NCBI GenBank assembly: GCA_034437895.1
Contig: DAOTTO010000074.1
Span: 1 to 18,377, forward strand
Length of the DNA stretch: 18,377 nt
Origin: JANRLJ01 sp034437895
Lineage (GTDB): Bacteria; Chloroflexota; Anaerolineae; Aggregatilineales; Phototrophicaceae
Direction: 5' to 3'
In this document: positions 1 through 5,412 of the stretch, in pieces
How positions within the stretch are numbered: the stretch's first letter is position 1
Layout: every line of letters begins with the position of its first letter
Program-made: the position numbers and the translations under genes
The notes under the pieces: model-generated
What the model was told of the DNA's origin: nothing
Databases searched by the model: none
The model's input: the letters and a program-made list of their open reading frames with translations, nothing else

Positions 1-20
1 TCTGGCAATTTCGCTCTCAT
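1..20 (-). CDS. 5' end of an unidentified minus-strand gene (partial)
   Basis: Reading leftwards, an ATG at 20-18 begins the peptide MRAKLP before the window ends. A GGAG Shine-Dalgarno sequence (complement of 27-30) lies 6 bases upstream, which is good spacing. The gene would be downstream of and co-directional with the phosphoesterase at 209-790. Only six codons are visible, so no product can be named, and the call rests on the start codon plus ribosome binding site alone. Confidence 0.35.
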
Positions 21-104
21 TTTTCGCTCCTTTTTCTTTATCCCTCTATTTTAACCCACTTTTCCCCGTTCTCTGATTTGTGGGTAATGCATAGCCAATA
101 CTTG

Positions 105-181
105 GAGAGGGGGAGAAAAACGCATCTTGAAGTCCCCTCCCCATTGCATGGAGAGGGGATTTAGGGGTGGGGTAAATGCGT
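105..181. repeat. dispersed palindromic repeat, CCCCTCTCC type
   Basis: A hairpin is formed by 134-142 and 150-158 (8 of 9 pairs, 7-base loop), followed by a G-rich tail (159-173) of the type 'ttaggggtgggg'. Short inverted ends ACGCAT (120-125) and ATGCGT (176-181) flank it. The core matches the elements at 1041-1134 and 7933-7970, so this is one of three copies of a family in the window. It fills most of the space between the left-edge gene and the stop codon at 209. Confidence 0.6.
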
Positions 182-208
182 GAGCGAAAGTCCTGTTTAT
201 TAGAGACT

Positions 209-790
209 TCACAGCGGTACAGGTGTTTCCGGTTCGGTGGTGACATCATACAGATCAAAACGCAAATCTGGCAGATGCAGCACCCCATAGGTGTGCGATG
301 TGGCGCGGGCGCTCTTGAAGGTGTAGATCGACCCAGAATTAATCACGCAGCCATTCGCCACCCGAATATACATTGGTACATGGGTATGCCCCGTAATCAG
401 CACATCGGTCTGCAAGGACTCTAACATCATATTCAGCAGCGTATCCGAGACATGATCCCGATACAACCCCCAGAGATTGTTACCCGGCTTGCCATGACAC
501 ATAAAAAACTTTAGACCCTTATAAGAACCTCGCCAATCCAACGGTAAATTGTGGAGATACGTGGTGTTCTCTGGCGAGAGGCTGTAAACCCATTCATCAT
601 GATTGCCGCGTACAGTCGGGATATTGTGCTGGCGGAAGACTTCCACCACCCGATTTTGTTCGGGGCCGCGCCCGACCAAATCACCCGCACACAGGATTTG
701 ATCTACCCGATGATGATTTTCTAGCCGATCTAAAACTGTCTCTAGTGCCTTATAATCTCCATGAATATCCGATACAATTCCCAGTTTCAT
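209..790 (-). CDS. calcineurin-like metallophosphoesterase (MJ0936/YfcE-type)
   Basis: A 193-residue soluble protein of the small prokaryotic metallophosphoesterase family, which hydrolyses phosphodiesters or phosphomonoesters with a two-metal centre. The metal-ligand motifs are in the usual order: SDIHG (residues 7-11, D8 and H10), AGDLVGRG (35-42, D37), GNHDE (62-66), CHGKP (98-102) and TGHTHVP (133-139), followed by NSGS (151-154), the usual NPGS position. Length is normal for the family. The frame is open back to 880, but I chose the ATG at 790 because the fold starts directly there (MKLGIVSD) and the 30 extra residues resemble no part of the family. There is no signal peptide, so it is cytoplasmic. 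It is transcribed away from the 1279-3322 cassette. The physiological substrate cannot be told from sequence. Confidence 0.93.
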   Translation of the reverse strand: MKLGIVSDIHGDYKALETVLDRLENHHRVDQILCAGDLVGRGPEQNRVVEVFRQHNIPTVRGNHDEWVYSLSPENTTYLHNLPLDWRGSYKGLKFFMCHGKPGNNLWGLYRDHVSDTLLNMMLESLQTDVLITGHTHVPMYIRVANGCVINSGSIYTFKSARATSHTYGVLHLPDLRFDLYDVTTEPETPVPL

Positions 791-907
791 CCTTAAAATA
801 ACCTTGAGTGAGGGCATAAGTGGGTCTATTATAACCCCATCTGTCTTAAAATTCCCGACTCGAATGTTCCAAAAATCCACCCCGTTTATTTTGGTAAAAT
901 ATTAGAG

Positions 908-936
908 ATTAAACGGTTGACCAAGTTTTGTGGCAA
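908..936 (-). promoter_or_regulatory. sigma-70-type promoter for the phosphoesterase
   Basis: On the minus strand, a -35 box TTGCCA (complement of 931-936) and a -10 box TTTAAT (complement of 908-913) are separated by exactly 17 bases, each matching 5 of 6 consensus bases. The predicted transcript starts near 900 and has a leader of about 110 bases before the ATG at 790. Confidence 0.55.
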
Positions 937-1011
937 AAGTTGTCAGCTCATATTTTTTAGTAAGGACAATGATTTCCCCTTATAATTTTCTTTTGACTAA
1001 GAACTAATCAT

Positions 1012-1154
1012 TGACGTTACGCAGCCGCCTCTGTTTCTGCCCTCACCCCCGACCCCTCTCCCTCAGGGCGAGGGGAGGCAAACGCACAGCGTATATCAAA
1101 GTCCTTCTCCATGAGGGAGAAGGATTTAGGATGAGGGCTAACTGCGTAACATCA
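1012..1154. mobile_element. MITE-like element with 13-bp terminal inverted repeats
   Basis: TGACGTTACGCAG (1012-1024) is matched by the reverse complement of 1142-1154 (TGATGTTACGCAG), 12 of 13 bases, with GTTACGCAG perfect. The inverted similarity continues inwards through GCCCTCA and CCCTCTCCC-like blocks (1039-1063 against 1108-1140). The element is about 143 bp, contains no credible gene and no transposase, and its core hairpins belong to the same family as those at 134-175 and 7933-7970. No clear target-site duplication is visible. It occupies the intergenic region between divergent genes (791-1278), otherwise filled by promoters. Confidence 0.6.
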
Positions 1155-1210
1155 GCTTCTAAATAATAAAGACCTACGAGTCTCATCAAAGTCTTACTCA
1201 GTGGAATGTG

Positions 1211-1241
1211 TTGTCTTGGAACGATTATGCTATGATATACT
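1211..1241 (+). promoter_or_regulatory. possible promoter of the 1279-3322 cassette
   Basis: TTGTCT (1211-1216) and TATACT (1236-1241) are spaced by 19 bases. An alternative -10 box, TATGAT, lies at 1231-1236. The -10 boxes are good, but the spacing to the -35 box is not ideal for either. The position, 38 bases before the first ATG of the cassette, is suitable. No strong Shine-Dalgarno precedes that ATG. Confidence 0.35.
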
Positions 1242-1278
1242 GACGATAACGTATTCGACCTAACCCAAAACGGCTTCG

Positions 1279-2007
1279 ATGACAACCATTTTGCTGATTC
1301 GGCACGCCACCAATGACTTTGTGAAGACAGGCAAGTTAGCAGGCTGGACTCCCGAAGTCCACCTGAACGATGAAGGTAAGGCACAAGCACAAGCCCTCAG
1401 CATACGATTGGCAGATGCACCCCTTCACCATCTTTATGCGAGTCCCTTGGAGCGCACCATGGAAACCGCCGAAGCTGTCCGGCTGCATCATCCGCAGTTG
1501 CAGATTGAGCAAAATCCGACACTCGGCGAAGTGCGCTATGGCGATTGGGAAGGCATGAGCCTTTCTACCCTCCAAAAGCGTAAAATGTGGGAAGTCGTGC
1601 AGGAATATCCTTCACGGGCGGTCTTCCCGAATGGCGAAACAATGCGCGGCGTACAAGTGCGGGCGGTGGACGAAATCGAGCGATTAGTCATCAAGCATCC
1701 CCGTCACATGATCGCCATCGTCAGCCACGCAGATTTGATTAAAATGGTGTTAGCGCATTATCTAGGGATGCACTTGGATAATTTTCAACGGATTGTGGTG
1801 TCTCCTGCATCCATCAGCATCATTTCGCTGAGCCACAGCCGACCTTTCGTGGGTGTCATGAACGATACCGCGCATATCACCCAAATGGAACAAGAACGCA
1901 AGGCACAAAAAGCGGCTGAGGAACTTGCAAAACAATCCGAAAATCCGCAATCTGGCGATAATGAACTTACATCATCACAACAACCAGCGGAAGAAGCAGC
2001 GCGCTGA
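1279..2007 (+). CDS. histidine phosphatase superfamily protein, MSMEG_4193-type phosphomutase-like
   Basis: A 242-residue cytoplasmic member of the phosphoglycerate-mutase/histidine phosphatase superfamily. The core is intact: LIRHAT (residues 6-11, R8 and the phospho-accepting H9), SPLERT (55-60, R59), LGEVRYGDWEG (82-92, acid E84) and VSHAD (148-152, second catalytic H150). Residues from about 205 form a charged, low-complexity Gln/Glu/Ala tail beyond the fold. The order MSMEG_4193-type phosphatase, DUF3090, SCO1664 is a recognised conserved cassette of Actinobacteria that also occurs in Chloroflexi, and this gene is its first member. The stop overlaps the ribosome binding region of the next gene. 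The substrate is unknown. The context suggests it acts with the kinase-like third gene rather than in glycolysis. Confidence 0.9.
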   Translation: MTTILLIRHATNDFVKTGKLAGWTPEVHLNDEGKAQAQALSIRLADAPLHHLYASPLERTMETAEAVRLHHPQLQIEQNPTLGEVRYGDWEGMSLSTLQKRKMWEVVQEYPSRAVFPNGETMRGVQVRAVDEIERLVIKHPRHMIAIVSHADLIKMVLAHYLGMHLDNFQRIVVSPASISIISLSHSRPFVGVMNDTAHITQMEQERKAQKAAEELAKQSENPQSGDNELTSSQQPAEEAAR

Positions 2008-2019
2008 GGAAACGCACGT

Positions 2020-2550
2020 ATGGCAAATGTAGAAATTGATTTGAACCCCGTAGATTTTGTTACGATTGGTACGATTGGCCCCAAGGGTAAGCGTGTTTTT
2101 TACCTGCAAGCCGGGTATCAAAAACAACTGATCTCGCTTATTGTCGAGAAAGAACAATCTTGGGCATTAAGCGAAGCCATCAAAGAACTCATCGACGACC
2201 TCGATGAACGCTATGAATCGCGCACGGAAGTCGATTTAACCAAAATCGATATGGATTTGCGTGAGCCGATTGAACCTGTCTTCCGGGTCTCCCAGATGGG
2301 TTTGGGCTATGACGAAGATCAGGATAAAATTGTCTTGGTCGCGCAGGAATTGGTCGTCGTGGATGCCGAAGAAGACGAAGAAATCGGTGTTATCGGTGAT
2401 TCTGACCCGATGGAAATTAACCCCGGTGTCGTGCGCTTATGGTGCAGCCGCAACCAAATGCGTGCCTTAAGTTTGCAAGCGATGGAGATTGTTCGGTCTG
2501 GTCGTGCCGATCCCAAACAAAATGGACGACTGGTTTATTATTGGACTTAA
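2020..2550 (+). CDS. DUF3090 family protein
   Basis: A 176-residue protein whose N-terminus (DLNPVDFVTIGTIGPKGKRVFYLQAG, residues about 7-32) and position mark it as DUF3090, the middle gene of the MSMEG_4193/DUF3090/SCO1664 cassette. The centre (residues 115-130) is very acidic. The function of the family is unknown. From memory, actinobacterial members end in a Cys/His tail of the form CPLCGxPxDPxGHxCP, a likely zinc site. Here the tail after the GR at about 159-160 is ADPKQNGRLVYYWT with no such Cys/His cluster, so the zinc site looks lost, perhaps by an internal deletion. GAGGAA at 2006-2011, overlapping the preceding stop, is the Shine-Dalgarno. The next gene starts 5 bases after this one stops, so the two are probably translated together. 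Confidence 0.87.
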   Translation: MANVEIDLNPVDFVTIGTIGPKGKRVFYLQAGYQKQLISLIVEKEQSWALSEAIKELIDDLDERYESRTEVDLTKIDMDLREPIEPVFRVSQMGLGYDEDQDKIVLVAQELVVVDAEEDEEIGVIGDSDPMEINPGVVRLWCSRNQMRALSLQAMEIVRSGRADPKQNGRLVYYWT

Positions 2551-2554
2551 ACCT

Positions 2555-3322
2555 ATGAGCGATAACCCAGCCGAAAACGACAACCAACCCAAATCCACCC
2601 CTGTAACGTTTGAACGAGCGCTTGAAGTCCTCGATAAAGGCCAACTTGATGTCGAACATGGCGCGATTCGGTGGAGTTCAAATTATACGTTTTTGATCTC
2701 CGCTGCCTACGAGGATGCGTCCATTATGGCGGTCTATAAGCCGCAGCGTGGCGAGCGCCCCTTATGGGATTTCCAGGATGGGTCATTATGCTATCGGGAA
2801 CGGGCTTCTTTCCTCACGTCGCAAGCGCTCACATGGCAGCTTGTGCCGCCCACAGTCCTGCGTGAGGGGCCGCGTGGCTTAGGCTCGATTCAATATTTTG
2901 TCGATCATGACCCGGAATATAACTATTTCTCGTTTGATGAGTCGCTCCTGCCACAGCTCATGCGCTTGTGTATTTTTGATACGCTCGTGAATAACGCGGA
3001 TCGCAAAGGCGGACACTGCCTTGTCGATAACCAAAATCATCTGTGGGGCATCGATCACGGCTTGACATTCCACACCGCTCACAAACTCCGCACCGTCATT
3101 TGGAACTTCGCAGGACAGCGCATCCCCGAATCGCTTTTAATCGATGTCGAGTGCCTGCAAAGGCAGCTTGAAGACCCCAAAAATGAATTTCGCTTGGCGC
3201 TGTGCAGCCTCATTAGTGAGCAGGAACTCAATGCCCTTTTGTCGCGCATCCGCCGCCTCTTGAAGTCCAAACAATTCCCCGCTCCCGGCTCTGGCCCTAA
3301 TTACCCCTGGCCGCCTGTCTAA
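2555..3322 (+). CDS. SCO1664 family protein, PI3/4-kinase-like fold
   Basis: A 255-residue protein of the SCO1664 family, distantly related to phosphatidylinositol 3/4-kinases. The motifs expected of an atypical kinase are visible: VYKPQRGERPLWDF (residues 60-73, candidate ATP-binding K62), NNADRKGGH (146-154, catalytic-loop equivalent with D149) and GIDHGLTFH (165-173, metal-binding D167 in the position of DFG). The conserved LVPPTVLREGPRG (96-108) and WNFAGQRIP (193-201) are typical of the family. The frame extends upstream to 2489, but the ATG at 2555 avoids a 62-base overlap with DUF3090 and gives a normal N-terminus. Its substrate is unknown. Pairing with a histidine phosphatase suggests opposing phosphorylation and dephosphorylation, which is an inference. 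Confidence 0.9.
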   Translation: MSDNPAENDNQPKSTPVTFERALEVLDKGQLDVEHGAIRWSSNYTFLISAAYEDASIMAVYKPQRGERPLWDFQDGSLCYRERASFLTSQALTWQLVPPTVLREGPRGLGSIQYFVDHDPEYNYFSFDESLLPQLMRLCIFDTLVNNADRKGGHCLVDNQNHLWGIDHGLTFHTAHKLRTVIWNFAGQRIPESLLIDVECLQRQLEDPKNEFRLALCSLISEQELNALLSRIRRLLKSKQFPAPGSGPNYPWPPV

Positions 3323-3348
3323 GCATATAAATACGGAGAATATCTCCT

Positions 3349-3374
3349 GTAGGGGCGAGTCGTGCCTCCCCTCA
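3349..3374. repeat. degenerate copy of the GTAGGGGC palindromic repeat
   Basis: GTAGGGGCGAG followed by GTGCCTCCCCTCAT forms an imperfect inverted repeat and resembles the better-preserved element at 5259-5286. It sits directly after the cassette. The surrounding 272-base gap (3323-3594) otherwise holds the regulatory dyad and promoter of the next gene. Confidence 0.5.
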
Positions 3375-3494
3375 TGAATAAAAGTATTAATTTATTCCAA
3401 CGGTATAACCCTGATTTCAATCAAAATGTGCCGTAAAAAGCCAAACCCCTAAATATCAACCCTTTACTGATACTACGTCTCACTATATTTAAGA

Positions 3495-3523
3495 AATGTT
3501 AAAAATTTAACATTCTCTTAAAC
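3495..3523. promoter_or_regulatory. dyad and TTAACA direct repeat, possible Pho-type operator
   Basis: AATGTTAAA (3495-3503) and TTTAACATT (3506-3514) form a perfect 9-bp inverted repeat with a 2-base centre. Its right arm contains TTAACA (3507-3512), and a second TTAAAC (3518-3523) follows with an 11-base period, the arrangement of PhoP/PhoB boxes in other bacteria. It lies just upstream of the -35 region of a secreted 5'-nucleotidase, where an activator of a phosphate-starvation gene would bind. The site is seen; the regulator is inferred. Confidence 0.4.
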
Positions 3524-3529
3524 TTGGCT

Positions 3530-3558
3530 TTGGATTGACATAATATGCTCATTATAAT
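3530..3558 (+). promoter_or_regulatory. promoter of the 5'-nucleotidase gene
   Basis: TATAAT (3553-3558) is a perfect -10 box, with TTGGAT (3530-3535) exactly 17 bases upstream. A perfect TTGACA at 3535-3540 overlaps but is only 12 bases from the -10 box, too close to serve it. The start codon is 37 bases downstream of the -10 box, preceded by AGGGAG (3581-3586). Confidence 0.6.
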
Positions 3559-3594
3559 CTCCCAAGTGTCCATTTATTTTAGGGAGAGAAATAC

Positions 3595-5238
3595 ATGAAT
3601 TCGCGTAAAAGCCTTGTAATTTTGTTTTTGCCAGTTTTAATGTTGGTGTTTTCACTGGGGATGTTGGCGCAGGACGAAGAAGAATCCTTCAGCCTGACCA
3701 TCATGCACACCAACGACACCCATTCCTACCATGAGCCAGATGGCGACGGCAACGGCGGCGTAGCGCGTCAGGCAACGGTTGTGAAAGAAATTCGCGCCGA
3801 AGTCGAAAACAGTGTCTTATTGGATGCAGGCGATCGCTTTACCGGCACCCTCTATCACACTACCTACGTCGGGCAAGATCAAGTGCAGATCATGAATCTG
3901 CTCGGCTACGATGCCATGACCCTGGGCAATCATGAATTTGATAACGGTGATGAAATCTTGGCGGCTTTCATCGAAGGTTTAGGTTTTCCTGTTGTGTCTA
4001 CCAATATTGATTTTAGCGGCTCAGATTTGCTGGTGGAAGCCACCGTGCCGTATGCCATTCTGGAAGTGGGCGGTCAACAGATCGGCATCATCGGCCTGAC
4101 GACAGCCGATACCCCCATCATCGCCAACCCGGGCGATGAACTGGTCTTTAGCGACGATTACGCGACAGTGGCTAACGAGGCTGCTGCGGAACTGACCGAG
4201 CAAGGCGTGAACAAAATCATTTTGGTTACACATGTCGGCTACGGCGTTTACGAAGAACTCATCCCCGACCTCGAAAATATCGACGTTGTGGTCGATGGTC
4301 ATAGCCACACACTGTTCAGCAATGCCTTCACTGGCTCAATCGGCGGCGCACGTTCCAGCGGTGAGTATCCCCAGGAATTCGCTGATGCCACAGGCAGTAC
4401 AGTTTATTATGTACAGGCTGGGCAATATACCAAATATCTAGGTCGTCTTGATGTGGAATTCGATGCCGCTGGTGTCGTAACAAGCGCTGGCGGGGATGTC
4501 ATCCTGCTCTCGCCCTACATCGAGCCGGATTTAGAAGCGTCGGTCTTGATTGCTGAACTCAGCGTCCCGGTACAAGCCCTGCGTGATACCCCCATCAACG
4601 CAGAAACCAGCGTTTTCCTGATGGGTCAGCGTAATGTCTGCCGCGTTGAAGAATGCACCCTCGGCAACTTGATCGCCGACGCACTCCGCGCAGAAACCGG
4701 CGCACAAATCGCCATCGTCAATGCAGGCGGCATCCGCTCTGACATCGAAGAGGGCGATATTACGCTCGGTGAAGTGCTGACGGTTCAGCCTTTCGGCAAC
4801 ACCACCAGCACCTTCAGCGCAACAGGCGCGGATATTGTCGCCGCACTGGAAAATGGTGTGTCTACCATTGTTGTTGAAGATGGCGTTGTCGCCCGTGCCG
4901 ACCTGAGTGGTCGCTTCCCACAGGTTTCGGGCATCCGCTACAGCTTTGACCCGAACTTAGAAGCAGGCAGCCGCATCGTTGGCGTAGATATTCAAGCCGA
5001 AGACGGCACCTTCAGCCCGATTGACCTCGAAGCCACCTACACCGTCGTGACCAATAACTTCGTCCGCAACGGTGGCGATGGTTACAGCATCTTCGCGGAA
5101 AACGCGGTTGATCCGTATGACTTTGGTCGCGTCGATTATGAAGTGCTGGCGGATTATCTAGCTGCCAACACCCCGGTTGCGCCAGAAGTCGAAGGCCGCA
5201 TCACCATGGTGAACGCAACCGTCGCCCCGCTGGAGTAA
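3595..5238 (+). CDS. secreted bifunctional 5'-nucleotidase / UshA-type phosphohydrolase
   Basis: A 547-residue exported enzyme that removes phosphate from extracellular nucleotides (and possibly nucleotide sugars), supplying nucleosides and phosphate. Residues 1-26 are a signal peptide (basic start, hydrophobic core, ...GMLAQ) without a lipobox. The N-terminal metallophosphatase domain has HTNDTHS (38-44), DAGDRF (77-82), GNHEFDNG (111-118), THVGYG (212-217) and VDGHSHT (233-239), all metal-ligand motifs. The C-terminal 5'-nucleotidase domain has TLGNLIADALR (355-365), NAGGIRSDI (376-384), FGNT (400-403) and NGGDGYS (492-498), the substrate-pocket region. Length is typical. No C-terminal anchor is seen, so it is probably released or loosely held. 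Shine-Dalgarno AGGGAG lies 8 bases before the ATG. It is monocistronic, with its own promoter and terminator, and may be phosphate-regulated. Confidence 0.95.
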   Translation: MNSRKSLVILFLPVLMLVFSLGMLAQDEEESFSLTIMHTNDTHSYHEPDGDGNGGVARQATVVKEIRAEVENSVLLDAGDRFTGTLYHTTYVGQDQVQIMNLLGYDAMTLGNHEFDNGDEILAAFIEGLGFPVVSTNIDFSGSDLLVEATVPYAILEVGGQQIGIIGLTTADTPIIANPGDELVFSDDYATVANEAAAELTEQGVNKIILVTHVGYGVYEELIPDLENIDVVVDGHSHTLFSNAFTGSIGGARSSGEYPQEFADATGSTVYYVQAGQYTKYLGRLDVEFDAAGVVTSAGGDVILLSPYIEPDLEASVLIAELSVPVQALRDTPINAETSVFLMGQRNVCRVEECTLGNLIADALRAETGAQIAIVNAGGIRSDIEEGDITLGEVLTVQPFGNTTSTFSATGADIVAALENGVSTIVVEDGVVARADLSGRFPQVSGIRYSFDPNLEAGSRIVGVDIQAEDGTFSPIDLEATYTVVTNNFVRNGGDGYSIFAENAVDPYDFGRVDYEVLADYLAANTPVAPEVEGRITMVNATVAPLE

Positions 5239-5258
5239 GCGACAATAAATATCCCTTT

Positions 5259-5286
5259 GTAGGGGCAAGGCGTGCCTTGCTCCTAC
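5259..5286. repeat. GTAGGGGCAAGGC palindromic repeat
   Basis: Arms 5259-5271 and 5274-5286 are 13-base inverted repeats around a GT centre, matching at 12 of 13 positions, and the exception would be a G-U pair in RNA. A degenerate relative is at 3349-3374. It has no T-tract, and the true terminator lies further on at 5313. Confidence 0.65.
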
Positions 5287-5312
5287 GCCGATAAATTTTA
5301 TAAAACACAAAC

Positions 5313-5338
5313 GCCGGGGCAATTTCACCCGGCTTTTT
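5313..5338 (+). terminator. intrinsic terminator after the 5'-nucleotidase gene
   Basis: GCCGGG (5313-5318), a 9-base loop, CCCGGC (5328-5333) and then TTTTT (5334-5338) form a perfect GC-rich stem followed by a T-run, 75 bases after the stop at 5238. Confidence 0.85.
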
Positions 5339-5366
5339 GTTACAATCACACGGTTTGTATTAAAAT
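5337..5366 (+). promoter_or_regulatory. possible promoter of the TPR membrane protein gene
   Basis: TTGTTA (5337-5342) and TAAAAT (5361-5366) are 18 bases apart, directly after the terminator stem and 47 bases before the start codon. The -10 box matches 5 of 6 and the -35 box 4 of 6. The -35 box overlaps the end of the terminator T-run. Confidence 0.4.
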
Positions 5367-5412
5367 GAATACTGAATAGATGAAAACTAAAATTCACGGC
5401 GGGGGGTGAGCC

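Noticed and set aside
791..880. 30-residue N-terminal extension of the phosphoesterase
   Set aside because: The family fold begins directly at the internal ATG (790), and the extension resembles nothing in the family.
1012..1154. Possible CRISPR or RNA gene in the hairpin-rich region
   Set aside because: No regularly spaced direct repeats; the symmetry is that of terminal inverted repeats.
2489..2554. Upstream ATG for the SCO1664-type protein
   Set aside because: It would overlap the DUF3090 gene by 62 bases and add an unconserved N-terminus; the ATG at 2555 fits the tight cassette.
3535..3540. Perfect TTGACA as the -35 box
   Set aside because: Only 12 bases from the TATAAT at 3553; no -10 box at 16-18 bases from it.
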